A stretch of DNA of 64,000 bases from Polynucleobacter asymbioticus QLW-P1DMWA-1 (GCF_000016345.1 NC_009379.1:1674001-1738000); one strand, 5' to 3'. Shown: positions 40,895 through 50,141, numbered from the stretch's first letter. The notes: a model not told the origin generated them from the letters alone. Program-made: numbers and translations.

Positions 40895-41539
40895 ATGACT
40901 AATTCCACCTCTACCATTCGAAAAATCCCTTTATTTCCACTGGGTACCGTACTCTTTCCAGATGGCGTGATTGCGCTGAAGATTTTTGAAGCCCGCTATC
41001 TCGACATGATTAAGCAATGCTTGCGAGAAAAGACAGAGTTTGGCGTGGTGAGCATCATCAAAAACTCTGACGCCAATGAAGAAGATGTGTCTCTTTCCTT
41101 TTCCAAAATTGGCACACTGGCTCAAATTGAAGATTTCGACCCTATCCAGCCCGCTCTTTACATGACCAAATCATTTGGCACACAGCGCTTCAAGCTCATA
41201 AATAGCAAACAAGAACCTAATGGACTTTGGATGGGTGAAGTTGAACTTTTAGAAAATGATCCACTTACTCCAATCCCCGAAGAGCATCAAAAAGTTGCTA
41301 CGCTATTAGATGAAATCATCTCAGTCATTCAAAGCGAGGATCTATTAGGAGAGGCGCCTTTTAAGAAACCATTTAAGGTCGATGATTGTGGCTGGGTTTC
41401 CAACCGTCTTGCCGAACTACTGCCACTCTCGCTAGCGCAAAAGAATCACTTGCTGGCTCAAACCAATCCCAGGATCAGGCTCGATCTCATTACTGAAATT
41501 ATTGAAGATGACGATTTAAGAAATGTCATGATGCATTAA
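40895..41539 (+). CDS. LON peptidase substrate-binding domain protein
   Basis: A 214-residue protein consisting only of the Lon N-terminal (LAN/PUA-like) domain: IPLFPLGTVLFPDGVIALKIFEARYLDMI is the canonical opening, and EFGVVSI plus GTLAQIEDF follow. No AAA or protease domain is present. Such stand-alone LON domain proteins are common in betaproteobacteria; the role is unknown, possibly protein interaction. It is followed after 4 nt by the DUF2236 gene and then DUF4149, apparently an operon. Confidence 0.9.
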   Translation: MTNSTSTIRKIPLFPLGTVLFPDGVIALKIFEARYLDMIKQCLREKTEFGVVSIIKNSDANEEDVSLSFSKIGTLAQIEDFDPIQPALYMTKSFGTQRFKLINSKQEPNGLWMGEVELLENDPLTPIPEEHQKVATLLDEIISVIQSEDLLGEAPFKKPFKVDDCGWVSNRLAELLPLSLAQKNHLLAQTNPRIRLDLITEIIEDDDLRNVMMH

Positions 41540-41543
41540 TACT

Positions 41544-42404
41544 ATGCTAGATGAGTTCATTCGTAAAACGATTCGAGAGATGGTGGGTGGTAGTGGACCC
41601 CCAATAGCATTCCTAACACCAAAAGGTGATCGAGGGCTATTTGGCCCTGAATCAATTGCCTGGAAAGTGCATGCAGACTTTATCTCCATGATGATTGGTG
41701 GCATTAGCTCATTAATCTTACAAGCCCTGCATCCACAGGCTTTAGCTGGTGTTTGGGATCACTCCTCTTTCAGGGAGGACCTGAAAGGGCGGCTTGGAAG
41801 AACCGCATTTTTTATTGCAGCAACTACCTACGGCCCTACTGAGATGGCAAACAATGTGATCGAAAAGGTCAATCACATTCACGCTAAAATTACCGGCTTA
41901 GATGAATTTGGTAACCCCTATTCTGCTACAGATCCACATTTGCTGGCCTGGGTACATCTTACAGAAACGCGTAGCTTCATGAACTCTTTTGAAGACTACC
42001 GCAAGGAAATCATTAGCCCCGAAGAAAAAGATCAATATTTTTTAGAAATGAAATCTTTGGGCGAGAGAATGGGGGCTAAAGACCTTCCTAGCACTTATGC
42101 CAATACCGAGAGTGCTATTACGGCATATATTCCAGAGCTTTATTTTGGAAAGCGTGCATCGAGCATTATTGATTTGCTTGAGAACTTTCCGGGAAACCTG
42201 ATGGCTAAGCCGTTTATCAAACTCATTAGTCGCGCAGGCTTTCTCAACCTTCCTGACTGGGTATATCCCATGATTGGCAAAACTGTTCCAAGTTATTTAG
42301 AACGCTTAGCAGTCAAAAAGAGCATACATTTAATTGCTATGCCCGTTCGCGAAGCCCTTAAAGATGGTGTGGCTGCCCACTCGTTTCGTAGAATCTACGG
42401 ATAA
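41544..42404 (+). CDS. Oxygenase MpaB-like protein (DUF2236)
   Basis: A 286-residue DUF2236 protein. WKVHADFISMMIGGISSLILQALHPQALAGV is the defining N-terminal motif with the HP pair. HIHAKITGLDEFGNPYSATDPHLLAWVHLTETRSF supplies further conserved His residues and the DPxLLxWVH signature. Members include latex oxygenase-related LcpA/LcpK and fungal MpaB, thought to bind heme, but most are uncharacterised. It follows the LON-domain gene after 4 nt; translational coupling is likely. Confidence 0.88.
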   Translation: MLDEFIRKTIREMVGGSGPPIAFLTPKGDRGLFGPESIAWKVHADFISMMIGGISSLILQALHPQALAGVWDHSSFREDLKGRLGRTAFFIAATTYGPTEMANNVIEKVNHIHAKITGLDEFGNPYSATDPHLLAWVHLTETRSFMNSFEDYRKEIISPEEKDQYFLEMKSLGERMGAKDLPSTYANTESAITAYIPELYFGKRASSIIDLLENFPGNLMAKPFIKLISRAGFLNLPDWVYPMIGKTVPSYLERLAVKKSIHLIAMPVREALKDGVAAHSFRRIYG

Positions 42405-42421
42405 TTTTTTAGAAAGAAATC

Positions 42422-42799
42422 ATGATTACAAATTATCTTTTATCTGGCATGGTCGGCATCATGCTCTTTTTTACCGTTGTTGTAGCCCCCACTGTTTTTA
42501 AGGTACTACCAGTGGAATGGTCTAGCAAATACGTTAGAAACTTTTTCCCAAAATACTATGCCACCTTAGGATTAATCACATTGATCTGTGTATTTACAGA
42601 GACAGATTCAACCAGCAAGTTGTTACTTGCTGTCTGCGCAGTCCTTTTTGCTTTTACCTTCTTTTACCTGACCGGAAAAATTAATAACGCTAAGGATAGC
42701 GGTAACAACCGATTGTTTCACTGGCTTCACGGATCCAGCGTAGTAATTAACCTCTTTCAGTTAATTACTTTTATCTATCTTTTGATCAAAGCACCCTAA
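42422..42799 (+). CDS. DUF4149 membrane protein
   Basis: A 125-residue protein with four hydrophobic helices. The FFTVVVAPTVFKVLP segment and NFFPKYYATLG pattern (F..VVAPT.F..LP, FP.YY) are diagnostic for DUF4149 (TMEM205-like). Function is unknown. It lies 17 nt after the DUF2236 gene and ends an operon of LON-domain, DUF2236 and DUF4149 genes. The convergent minus-strand gene stop is 23 nt further. Confidence 0.83.
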   Translation: MITNYLLSGMVGIMLFFTVVVAPTVFKVLPVEWSSKYVRNFFPKYYATLGLITLICVFTETDSTSKLLLAVCAVLFAFTFFYLTGKINNAKDSGNNRLFHWLHGSSVVINLFQLITFIYLLIKAP

Positions 42800-42822
42800 A
42801 AAGGCAAGTCTTCCTTAACCTA

Positions 42823-42999
42823 CTAGTCGGGTTTAGGCTTGTTTAGATCTTGCTCTGGCTTCTGTTGCGTGGTTGATTGCATTTTCAGGGTAGGAGCTAC
42901 CATCTTTTCACCATTCCAGACCTGCCCGCACCAGCATTCACCCGCATCACTAATAATGCAAACACCAGATCCACAGCAGCGCTTATCAGGGGCTTTCAT
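42823..42999 (-). CDS. Small cysteine-rich protein
   Basis: A 58-codon gene. The translation starts MKAPDKRCCGSGVCII and continues GECWCGQVWNGEKM, with five cysteines in about 25 residues (CC-x4-C-x8-C-x-C). The tail is Gln/Lys/Pro-rich. The ATG at 42999 overlaps the TGA of the MAPEG gene (ATGA), the best argument for its start; a longer ORF beginning at 43050 would lie inside MAPEG. It may bind metal or an iron-sulfur cluster, which the sequence does not prove. Confidence 0.68.
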   Translation of the reverse strand: MKAPDKRCCGSGVCIISDAGECWCGQVWNGEKMVAPTLKMQSTTQQKPEQDLNKPKPD

Positions 43000-43400
43000 A
43001 TTGAAACCTTTGTGAACTGAGTAAATATTCCGTATGCAGCTCCCGTCCATAGCCCGGCTATCACCAGGAGGGAAATTAAGAAGCCAAGTCCGCGTTTAGC
43101 GGGATTGAGTTGATAGGAAATGGCATACCAAACTCTAGCGATCAGCCAAATCACACCAGAGTCACCCGCCCCTTTGTCTCCAATGAAGATGGCATAGAGC
43201 CATAAAGCTGGCAAAAATAGGAGGACGTTTTCAATCGTATTGAGTTGAATACGATAGGCGCGCTCAAACATTTCATTGCCACTGGTGGCCGGGGCCTGAA
43301 CTTTGTATTTACCGCGCGCTCTTCCGACATTAAATAACAGCCCCATCATTAATAGGACCGTCATCAAAGTGATGAAGGATGCATAGATATATTGGTTCAT
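42996..43400 (-). CDS. MAPEG family membrane protein
   Basis: A 134-residue protein with four hydrophobic helices. NEMFERAYRIQLNTIENVLLFLPALWLYAIFIGD is the MAPEG signature (ERxxRxQxNxxEN...), and RVWYAISYQLNPAKRGLGF the second conserved region. Members include glutathione S-transferases and eicosanoid enzymes; bacterial function is mostly unknown. It is coupled to the cysteine-rich gene by a 4-nt overlap. Confidence 0.88.
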   Translation of the reverse strand: MNQYIYASFITLMTVLLMMGLLFNVGRARGKYKVQAPATSGNEMFERAYRIQLNTIENVLLFLPALWLYAIFIGDKGAGDSGVIWLIARVWYAISYQLNPAKRGLGFLISLLVIAGLWTGAAYGIFTQFTKVSI

Positions 43401-43483
43401 GAGGGCCTGAATTCATAAAAGTGGATTTGAGGCTATTCTAGGGTTTTTATTCATTTAGTGCTTGCAGCTACCCCCATCCTTCG

Positions 43484-44113
43484 ATGAATCAAAGCTCCTT
43501 ATTTAGCATCGACTCAGATCTTTGCGCTACAAATCTACTACCTAAAGAGGGGCTCGTTAACTACTATCCAGAATTTCTAGGTGAAGTAGAAAGCCTTAAC
43601 CTACTGAATCAACTGCAAAAGTCTCTGCAATGGGAGGCGGATCAACTCATCATATTTGGGAGATTAATCAGCACCCGCCGCAAGGTGGCTTGGATTGGTG
43701 ACCCAAAATGTACTTACACCTACTCGGGAGTAAAAAAACAACCTCAATCCTGGACGCCAGAATTACTGATTATTAAAAGGCAACTAGAGGAACTGCCCCA
43801 GGCAGAATTTAATTCATGCTTACTTAATTTCTACCACGATGGGGCCGATGGCATGGGGTGGCATAGTGATGATGAAAAAGAGTTAGATGCGCAATCCCCT
43901 ATTGCTTCGCTGAGCCTTGGCTCTGCACGTAAATTTTCTTTTAAGCACAAAAAAGATAAATCAACCACCTCCCTCTTTCTAGAAAATGGTAGCGCTCTCA
44001 TCATGCACGCACCTACTCAACAATTTTGGCAGCATGCGCTTCTCAAAACCAAAACCATTCATACGCCTCGTATCAATTTAACCTTTAGACGAATATCCAT
44101 CAGCAATGCATAA
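43484..44113 (+). CDS. Alpha-ketoglutarate-dependent dioxygenase AlkB-type
   Basis: A 209-residue Fe(II)/2-oxoglutarate dioxygenase of the AlkB family, repairing N-alkylated bases in DNA or RNA by oxidative demethylation. The iron ligands are His127 and Asp129 (GWHSDD) and His184 (FWQHALL). The 2-oxoglutarate Arg residues fall in RINLTFR near 196-202. RKVAWIGDPKCTYTYSG is the nucleotide-recognition lid typical of the YbiH/AlkB2-like branch rather than E. coli AlkB. Its stop overlaps the next ORF start by 8 nt. Confidence 0.9.
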   Translation: MNQSSLFSIDSDLCATNLLPKEGLVNYYPEFLGEVESLNLLNQLQKSLQWEADQLIIFGRLISTRRKVAWIGDPKCTYTYSGVKKQPQSWTPELLIIKRQLEELPQAEFNSCLLNFYHDGADGMGWHSDDEKELDAQSPIASLSLGSARKFSFKHKKDKSTTSLFLENGSALIMHAPTQQFWQHALLKTKTIHTPRINLTFRRISISNA

Positions 44114-45107
44114 GAACCAGCCAAAAGAGACCACTATTGCCATCATTGGTGCCGGCATTGCTGGTCTAAGCTGTGCCACTCGATTAAAAGCGCTCGGCTT
44201 TCAAGTCCAACTCTATGAAAAGAGCCTCGGAGTTAGCGGGCGTATGAGCACGCGCAATAATGATCACTGGTCTGGCGATCATGGGGCTCAGTATTTCACA
44301 GCAAGAGACCCCCTATTCATCAATCAGGTCAAGGAATGGATTAATGCTGAAGTAGCCGCCATCTGGAATCCCCGCTTAAAGGTATTTAAAGCGAATCAAT
44401 GGCAAGACAGTACCGCCACTGAAAATCGCTACGTGGGAATTCCTGCAATGAATTCTCCAGGCAAACATTTAGCTAAGGCACTGCCGATTGAATTCAATCA
44501 AACAATTGATCGTGTTGCTTATGCTCAAAATAAATGGCAGCTTCACAGCCTAGAGTCAGGTGACATTCACCAGCAATTTGATTGGCTTGTTGTAGCTCTG
44601 CCTGCACCACAAGCACTTGCTCTTACCAAATCAATAGATAAATCCATTGAAAAATTTACTATTGATGCGAATATGCAGGGTTGTTGGACAGTGATGGCAA
44701 GCTTTACAGATAATTTAAATCTCCCGTTTGATGCTGCCTTTATCAATAATGAGAGTATTAGCTGGATTTCTCGAAATAACTCTAAGCCGAAACGAATTGG
44801 TCTAGAAACTTGGGTAATTCACTGCAACCCAACTTGGAGTCAGGAATGGATAGAGCTAGATAAAGATGAGGCAGCGAAGCGCATCCTAGATTGCGCCACG
44901 AAGCTTGGCTTAGATTGCCGCACAGCTAAAATTTCTATTCATCGCTGGCGCTATGCAAGCGGGCATACCAACCCGATTCCAGTATTTAGACTTCATGAGG
45001 ACCTCAAGCTAGGCTTTTGCGGTGATTGGCTTAATGGGGGCAGGGTTGAGGGTGCCTGGCTCAGTGGCTATCAATTAGCCTGCCAAATTGAAAAAGTTCA
45101 AAAGTAA
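44106..45107 (+). CDS. FAD-dependent oxidoreductase, renalase-like
   Basis: A 333-residue FAD-binding protein. The dinucleotide motif is AIIGAGIAGLSCATRLKALG near residue 11, followed by YEKSLGVSGRMSTR. This GRMSTR pattern marks the bacterial renalase/NAD(P)-FAD amine oxidase-like branch. LKLGFCGDWLNGGRVEGAWLSG near the C-terminus completes the FAD site. Bacterial renalases oxidise misreduced dihydro-NAD(P) isomers; that role is inferred. The start ATG at 44106 overlaps the AlkB-type gene by 8 nt, and the FolB-like gene follows after 18 nt. Confidence 0.83.
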   Translation: MHKNQPKETTIAIIGAGIAGLSCATRLKALGFQVQLYEKSLGVSGRMSTRNNDHWSGDHGAQYFTARDPLFINQVKEWINAEVAAIWNPRLKVFKANQWQDSTATENRYVGIPAMNSPGKHLAKALPIEFNQTIDRVAYAQNKWQLHSLESGDIHQQFDWLVVALPAPQALALTKSIDKSIEKFTIDANMQGCWTVMASFTDNLNLPFDAAFINNESISWISRNNSKPKRIGLETWVIHCNPTWSQEWIELDKDEAAKRILDCATKLGLDCRTAKISIHRWRYASGHTNPIPVFRLHEDLKLGFCGDWLNGGRVEGAWLSGYQLACQIEKVQK

Positions 45108-45125
45108 ACCAAATTTCTAGAACAT

Positions 45126-45530
45126 ATGATGAAAACAAATGCCTGTATCGAATTAAAGGATCTCAAACTCCAGACTCAAATTGGAACTTATGGGCCTGGA
45201 GCCATCATCCCTAAACAACATCTTTTAGATTTAATACTGTGGATTGACTCGGCGCTCGTCTTAATTTCGGCAGACGTCATGGAGAATGTATTTGACTATG
45301 ATCCCTTGGTAGTTGAAATCAACAGGCTAGCAGGCGATGGTCATTATGAAACCCAAGAAAGATTGATTACTCGCATAGTTCAAGCTTGTGCAAAATATCC
45401 CGAAATCAGCTCTCTTGAAGTTAACCTCAGGAAGTTACCTGTTAGCGCAGGATCTGGCTCGCTTGGCATTCGGCTATCGGTAGATCAAACCATCTTGAAT
45501 GACCTGAGAACCCTTAAACCCTCAACGTAA
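45126..45530 (+). CDS. FolB-like (dihydroneopterin aldolase family) protein
   Basis: A 134-residue tunnelling-fold protein. IELKDLKLQTQIGTYG, VFDYDPLVVEINRLAGD and ETQERLITRIVQACA follow the FolB layout, including Tyr in FDYDP and Lys in VNLRKLP corresponding to catalytic Tyr54 and Lys100 of E. coli FolB. The residue equivalent to Glu22 is Gly (GTYGPGAIIPKQ), so ordinary dihydroneopterin aldolase activity is doubtful. It may be a specialised pterin-related paralogue. It is probably co-transcribed with the AlkB-type and renalase-like genes. Confidence 0.72.
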   Translation: MMKTNACIELKDLKLQTQIGTYGPGAIIPKQHLLDLILWIDSALVLISADVMENVFDYDPLVVEINRLAGDGHYETQERLITRIVQACAKYPEISSLEVNLRKLPVSAGSGSLGIRLSVDQTILNDLRTLKPST

Positions 45531-45677
45531 GTATGCTCTGATAAGACTTATAACTTCGTCATAAAGCTCAAGAATTTTTTTAAAGAATTTCATTGCGAAA
45601 TAGGTTTTAAGAAAGTGTTTATAGGAATTGATGTCTTCAAAGATTAATTCTAATTATTAGGCTATTCTCTTGCTTGT

Positions 45678-45752
45678 GGCGGAATGGCAGAGAGGTTATG
45701 CGTGAGATTGCAAATCTTACTACCCTAGTTCGATTCTAGGCTTCCGCCTCCA
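45678..45752 (+). tRNA. tRNA-Cys (GCA)
   Basis: Acceptor GGCGGAA (45678-45684) pairs with TTCCGCC (45742-45748), followed by discriminator T and encoded CCA (45750-45752). The anticodon arm is TGAGA-TTGCAAA-TCTTA with anticodon GCA. The T-arm is CCTAG-TTCGATT-CTAGG. Discriminator U73 fits cysteine tRNA identity. Confidence 0.95.
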
Positions 45753-45826
45753 AATTTAGCTTTATTTAAGAGGCTCCTAAAGACGGATAACTCCCTGTGG
45801 CTCAATTTCCAATATGATTGACCCAT

Positions 45827-46768
45827 ATGATCAATATCCTTTCGATTTCCCATCTTTATAAAACCTATCAATCTGGCTTTGAAGCTCTAAAAGATATCAA
45901 TTTAGAGATATCTAAAGGTGAAATCTTTGCTCTACTTGGCCAGAATGGTGCAGGAAAAACCACTCTCATCAGCATCATTTGCGGGATTGTTAGTCCCACA
46001 AGTGGTCAGGTATTGGTGGATGGCAAGGACGTCATCCACAATTACCGCGAAGCTAGGGAGTTAATTGGCCTAGTGCCTCAAGAGCTTGCAACGGACTCTT
46101 TTGAGACTGTATGGAACACCGTGACCTTTAGTCGAGGCCTTTATGGGAAATCCCCTAACCCAGCCTTCATTGAGAAAATTCTGAAGGATCTATCTTTATG
46201 GGATAAGCGCGATAATAAAATTATGACCCTCTCTGGTGGTATGAAGCGGAGAGTCATGATTGCCAAAGCCCTCTCTCACGAACCCAGCATCCTCTTTTTG
46301 GATGAGCCTACTGCTGGGGTTGATGTCAGCCTCAGAAGGGACATGTGGAACTTGGTCAAAGTTCTTAAAGACAATGGAACCACCGTCATTCTGACAACCC
46401 ACTACATTGAAGAAGCTGAGGAAATGGCAGATCGCATTGGCATCATTCGTAGTGGCGAACTGATTATGGTGGACAACAAACTAGCCTTGATGAATAAATT
46501 AGGCAAAAAAGAATTAACACTAGAACTACAAAATCTATTAAAGAGCCTTCCTAAGGAGCTTGAGATGACCGGGTTAAGTCTTTCAGAAGACGGATATGAG
46601 CTCACTTACCGGTTTGATTCCAAAGATGAAGATATCAATATTGCACAACTGCTGCAAAAAGTGGCTAGCTTAGGAATTGTTTTTAAAGACTTACATACAA
46701 AGCAAAGTTCTCTTGAAGAAATCTTTGTCAATCTCGTAAATTCAGGGGCCACTACCCATGAAGCTTAA
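45827..46768 (+). CDS. ABC-2 type exporter ATP-binding protein
   Basis: A 313-residue ABC ATPase. Walker A is [11 protein letters not shown], the Q-loop VPQELA, signature LSGGMKRR, Walker [13 protein letters not shown] and H-loop TTHY. The extension after about residue 210 is the C-terminal domain common in ABC-2 drug/polysaccharide-type exporters, resembling YadG. ATG at 45827 is preferred over the TTG three codons earlier. It is followed by its permease, overlapping by 11 nt. Substrate unknown. Confidence 0.9.
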   Translation: MINILSISHLYKTYQSGFEALKDINLEISKGEIFALLGQNGAGKTTLISIICGIVSPTSGQVLVDGKDVIHNYREARELIGLVPQELATDSFETVWNTVTFSRGLYGKSPNPAFIEKILKDLSLWDKRDNKIMTLSGGMKRRVMIAKALSHEPSILFLDEPTAGVDVSLRRDMWNLVKVLKDNGTTVILTTHYIEEAEEMADRIGIIRSGELIMVDNKLALMNKLGKKELTLELQNLLKSLPKELEMTGLSLSEDGYELTYRFDSKDEDINIAQLLQKVASLGIVFKDLHTKQSSLEEIFVNLVNSGATTHEA

Positions 46769-47525
46769 TTACTATGGTATTCGCGCCATCTATAACTTTG
46801 AAATGGCCCGTACTCGCCGCACCCTAATGCAGAGCATTGTTGCCCCTGTTATTTCCACTTCCTTGTACTTTATTGTGTTTGGTTCTGCCATTGGGTCTCG
46901 TATCACGGAAATGGATGGCATTTCTTATGGCGCATTTATTGTGCCAGGCCTCATCATGCTCTCGCTTTTGACTCAAAGCATTTCTAATGCTTCCTTTGGA
47001 ATCTATTTCCCTAAATTTAGTGGAACTATTTATGAAATACTTTCTGCGCCAATATCGCCCCTAGAAATCGTGATAGGCTATGTTGGCGCTGCTGCAAGCA
47101 AATCAATCATCTTGGGTCTTATCATTCTGTTGACATCGGCTTTTTTTGTCCCGCTTCATGTCGAGCATCCTATATGGATGTTGTTTTATTTAATAATCAC
47201 CTCAATTACTTTTAGCATGATCGGTTTTATTATTGGTGTTTGGGCTGATGGCTTTGAAAAACTCCAAGTCGTACCGTTACTCATCATTACACCCCTAACC
47301 TTCCTGGGTGGTAGCTTTTATTCAATTTCTGTCCTGCCATCTTTCTGGCAAAAAGTAGCTTTACTCAACCCAGTTGTCTATTTGATCAGCGGCTTTCGTT
47401 GGAGCTTTTATGGGATAGAGGATGTATCCCTTTTGGTGAGCCTTGGGATGACGGTTGCCTTTTTAGCCATATCAGTTGCGGTAGTCATTTGGATATTTAA
47501 AACAGGCTACCGTCTTAAAAAGTAA
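46758..47525 (+). CDS. ABC-2 type exporter permease
   Basis: A 255-residue inner-membrane permease with six hydrophobic segments. [34 protein letters not shown] and [15 protein letters not shown] are typical for the YadH/ABC-2 family, with [21 protein letters not shown] before the last helices. It pairs with the ATPase gene just upstream (11-nt overlap) to form an exporter for an unknown substrate. A bidirectional terminator follows directly after its stop. Confidence 0.92.
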   Translation: MKLNYYGIRAIYNFEMARTRRTLMQSIVAPVISTSLYFIVFGSAIGSRITEMDGISYGAFIVPGLIMLSLLTQSISNASFGIYFPKFSGTIYEILSAPISPLEIVIGYVGAAASKSIILGLIILLTSAFFVPLHVEHPIWMLFYLIITSITFSMIGFIIGVWADGFEKLQVVPLLIITPLTFLGGSFYSISVLPSFWQKVALLNPVVYLISGFRWSFYGIEDVSLLVSLGMTVAFLAISVAVVIWIFKTGYRLKK

Positions 47526-47536
47526 TCCTCAAAATA

Positions 47537-47566
47537 TAAACCCTCATCATTGCTGATGAGGGTTTA
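47537..47566. terminator. Bidirectional terminator hairpin, TGATGAGGG type
   Basis: TAAACCCTCATCA (47537-47549) pairs perfectly with TGATGAGGGTTTA (47554-47566) around TTGC. It lies between the convergent ABC permease gene and DUF427. This is the longest and cleanest copy of the family. Confidence 0.92.
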
Positions 47567-47588
47567 TTCATAGTCGCCTTATGAAGAG

Positions 47589-47870
47589 TTAGTCAGTTAC
47601 CTGTACACCCTTCCAAAAAGCAACGTATCCAGCAATGTTATTTGCAGCCGATTTAGGCTCAGGGTAATACCAAGCAGCGTCTTTGTTGGATTGGCCATTT
47701 ACCTCTACATCATAGTAATTCGCAGTGCCCTTCCAGGAACAAACAGTGTGTTTTTCTGACTTCTTAAAAAACTGCGTATTCAAGCTATTGGACGGAAAGT
47801 AATGATTACCCTCCACCACAATAGTGTCGTTTGAATTAGCCAACACTTCATCATTCCAAATAGCCTTCAT
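47589..47870 (-). CDS. DUF427 domain protein
   Basis: A 93-residue DUF427 protein (MKAIWNDEVLANSNDTIVVEGNHYFP..., WKGTANYYDVEVNG, AAWYYPEPK, VAFWKGVQV). The WKG, YYDV and AAWYY segments are family landmarks. Function is unknown, although the fold resembles beta-barrel small-molecule binding proteins. The start at 47870 is fixed by a strong Shine-Dalgarno sequence (AGGAGG, about 6 nt before ATG); the longer ORF to 47903 has no such site. Confidence 0.9.
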   Translation of the reverse strand: MKAIWNDEVLANSNDTIVVEGNHYFPSNSLNTQFFKKSEKHTVCSWKGTANYYDVEVNGQSNKDAAWYYPEPKSAANNIAGYVAFWKGVQVTD

Positions 47871-47965
47871 AAGCCCTCCTAGTAAGGATTTAGCATAAAG
47901 CAAATCTCCTGTTTATGCTGTATAAAGACTGACAACCTTAGAGCCTATACTGTAATAAAACATAC

Positions 47966-48913
47966 ATGCAAACACTCAGCACCCTAGAAGTTACGGTTAC
48001 AACTAAAAAAGGCTTTGCTCACGAGATCGAAGTAGGCCTGCTAGCTCAATCAGCCTCTATTTCTCCAAAGTTTTTATATGATCCCTTAGGGTCACATCTT
48101 TTTACAGCTATTACCTTGCTGCCCGAATACTACCCAACCAATACCGAAAAGAATATTTTTTCCCAACATCAAGCAGAAATTACTAATGCAATAGGAGTCG
48201 GTGGCACCCTCATTGATTTGGGTGCTGGAAATTGCCAGAAGGCAGAATCCTTTTTTAACTCGCTAAAGCCCTTAAGCTATCTTGCGATCGACTTTTCAGC
48301 TGAATATCTCGAAGAAGCAGTAAAGAAACTTGAGGGGAAATACCCGCACATTCTCATGCAATGTATTGGTATGGATTTTTCCAAACAACTCTTGATTCCG
48401 AGCGCTATTGCTACAAGTAAGCGAATCTTTTTTTATCCTGGCTCTAGTATCGGAAACTTCCTTAGACCAGAAGCACTTCACCTCCTGAGCCAAATCAAAA
48501 GCCAAGGTAATGCTGGTGGATTACTCATTGGCGTTGACTTAATGAAGGAAGACTCTGTTCTGATGGCCGCATATGATGACCCCCTGAAGGTCACTGCAGC
48601 GTTCAATCTCAATATCCTGAGATCCATTAACTTGCACCTGAACTCTGATTTTAGGGTTGAGCAATTTCGCCATCGAGTGAAGATTAATCATGCAGAAAAT
48701 AGGGTTGAGCTTTATTTAGAAGCCCTTGAAGACCTCACTGTTACATGGCCCGGAAATTCTAGAGAATTCAAAAAGGGTGAATTAATTCATACTGAAAACT
48801 CTCACAAGTACACTATTGAATCTATTCAGCAATTATTAAATGACGCAGGTTTTGAAAAAACCCAAATCTGGACTGATCCAAAAAACTATTTTGCCGTAAT
48901 CTATGCACAATAA
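47966..48913 (+). CDS. egtD: L-histidine N-alpha-methyltransferase
   Basis: A 315-residue methyltransferase of the EgtD family, converting histidine to hercynine with three SAM. PKFLYDPLGSHLFTAITLLPEYYPTNTE is the characteristic substrate-domain start (PKxxYD..G..LF..I..LPEYY.TR.E). LIDLGAGNCQKAESF is the SAM motif, FFYPGSSIGNF and LLIGVDLMKE further hallmarks. It starts the ergothioneine-type cluster and overlaps egtB by 11 nt. Confidence 0.93.
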   Translation: MQTLSTLEVTVTTKKGFAHEIEVGLLAQSASISPKFLYDPLGSHLFTAITLLPEYYPTNTEKNIFSQHQAEITNAIGVGGTLIDLGAGNCQKAESFFNSLKPLSYLAIDFSAEYLEEAVKKLEGKYPHILMQCIGMDFSKQLLIPSAIATSKRIFFYPGSSIGNFLRPEALHLLSQIKSQGNAGGLLIGVDLMKEDSVLMAAYDDPLKVTAAFNLNILRSINLHLNSDFRVEQFRHRVKINHAENRVELYLEALEDLTVTWPGNSREFKKGELIHTENSHKYTIESIQQLLNDAGFEKTQIWTDPKNYFAVIYAQ

Positions 48914-50141
48914 AGTCTTTCCTCAATCGCTTTCAGCAAATGAAGTACTAGAGCAATTTCATCGCTCCAGAAAATACTCAACAGACCTCATAGTTGGGCT
49001 GAGCGCTGAAGACTGTCAAGCCCAATCGATGGAGGATGCTAGCCCTGCTAAATGGCATTTGGCACATGTCACTTGGTTTTATGAGGTCATGGTACTCAAG
49101 GCTTTTGAAGACAACTTTTCTTTCTGGAATCCGGAGTTTGCCGTTTTATTTAATAGCTATTACAACGGTATTGGGGATAAGCACCCACGCAGTAAAAGAG
49201 GCCTCTTAACGCGACCTTCTCTAGCGGAAGTCCTAGAGTGGCGCAAGAATATTGAAGATCGCGTTTGCAAACTCATCAAAGCAAAAAATTCCCCAGAATT
49301 ACTTTGGTTAATTCAGGTTGGCATTAACCACGAACAGCAACACCAAGAATTGCTATTAACCGATCTACATCATCTATTCTCCAATAACTCGCTTTTCCCG
49401 GTTTATTCCTCTCTGGTCAAGAATATATCGACTGCTGTAGCACCCTTTCAATGGGTAGAAGGTATGAGTGGGCTGGTAGAGACAGGCTATGAAGGCGAAC
49501 AATTTCATTTTGATAATGAAGGGCCTAAACATCAAGCCTTTAATCAAATTCACTCAATCGGCAATCGATTGGTTAGTAATGCAGAGTGGCTTCAATTTAT
49601 TGAAGATGGTGGCTACCAAAATTTCCAATGGTGGCTAGATGCAGGTTGGGCATGGCTTCAGTCAGAACAGATCTCTGCTCCGCTGTATTGGAACAAAGAA
49701 GGTCAAGATCAGCTATTACGATTTTCACTTAATGGCAATCTACCACTTGATCTTTATGCGCCTGTATCAAACATCAGCTATTTTGAAGCAGATGCTTTTG
49801 CACGCTGGGCTAGCCAGAACCTAAGCGGGTTTGCTGGTGCCCGCCTTCCCACTGAATTTGAATGGGAGGCTTTTGCGAGATTAAATCCTGAGTCAAGCAA
49901 TGATCTTTTTGGCAAAGTCTGGCAATGGACTAGTAGTAACTACAATCCTTACCCCGGGTATCAGCCATGGGGCGGAATTGCAGGCGAGTACAACGGTAAA
50001 TTTATGGTCAATCAAATGGTTCTCAGAGGTAGCTCTGAGTACACGCCTTCTGATCACTCCAGAATCAGTTATCGAAATTTTTTCCCAACCCATGCTCGTT
50101 GGCAAATGACGGGCTTAAGGCTTGCTAAAGATGGTCTTTGA
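48903..50141 (+). CDS. egtB: Ergothioneine biosynthesis sulfoxide synthase
   Basis: A 412-residue non-heme iron enzyme that forms the C-S bond between hercynine and a thiol. The N-terminal DinB-like domain carries the iron His set: His55 (KWHLAHVTW) and His143/His147 (INHEQQHQE). The C-terminal formylglycine-generating-like domain has FAGARLPTEFEWEAFAR and VLRGSSEYTP. No egtA or egtC gene is near, so free cysteine may be the thiol donor, as known for some other EgtB clades; this is inference. It overlaps egtD by 11 nt and the C-S lyase gene by about 11 nt. Confidence 0.93.
   Translation: MHNKVFPQSLSANEVLEQFHRSRKYSTDLIVGLSAEDCQAQSMEDASPAKWHLAHVTWFYEVMVLKAFEDNFSFWNPEFAVLFNSYYNGIGDKHPRSKRGLLTRPSLAEVLEWRKNIEDRVCKLIKAKNSPELLWLIQVGINHEQQHQELLLTDLHHLFSNNSLFPVYSSLVKNISTAVAPFQWVEGMSGLVETGYEGEQFHFDNEGPKHQAFNQIHSIGNRLVSNAEWLQFIEDGGYQNFQWWLDAGWAWLQSEQISAPLYWNKEGQDQLLRFSLNGNLPLDLYAPVSNISYFEADAFARWASQNLSGFAGARLPTEFEWEAFARLNPESSNDLFGKVWQWTSSNYNPYPGYQPWGGIAGEYNGKFMVNQMVLRGSSEYTPSDHSRISYRNFFPTHARWQMTGLRLAKDGL

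Noticed and set aside
45540-45560. Third copy of the photolyase-cluster element (ATAAGACTTATAACTT)
   Set aside because: Only a partial resemblance, and no gene start lies at the right distance; nothing like the 25/32 match of the other two.
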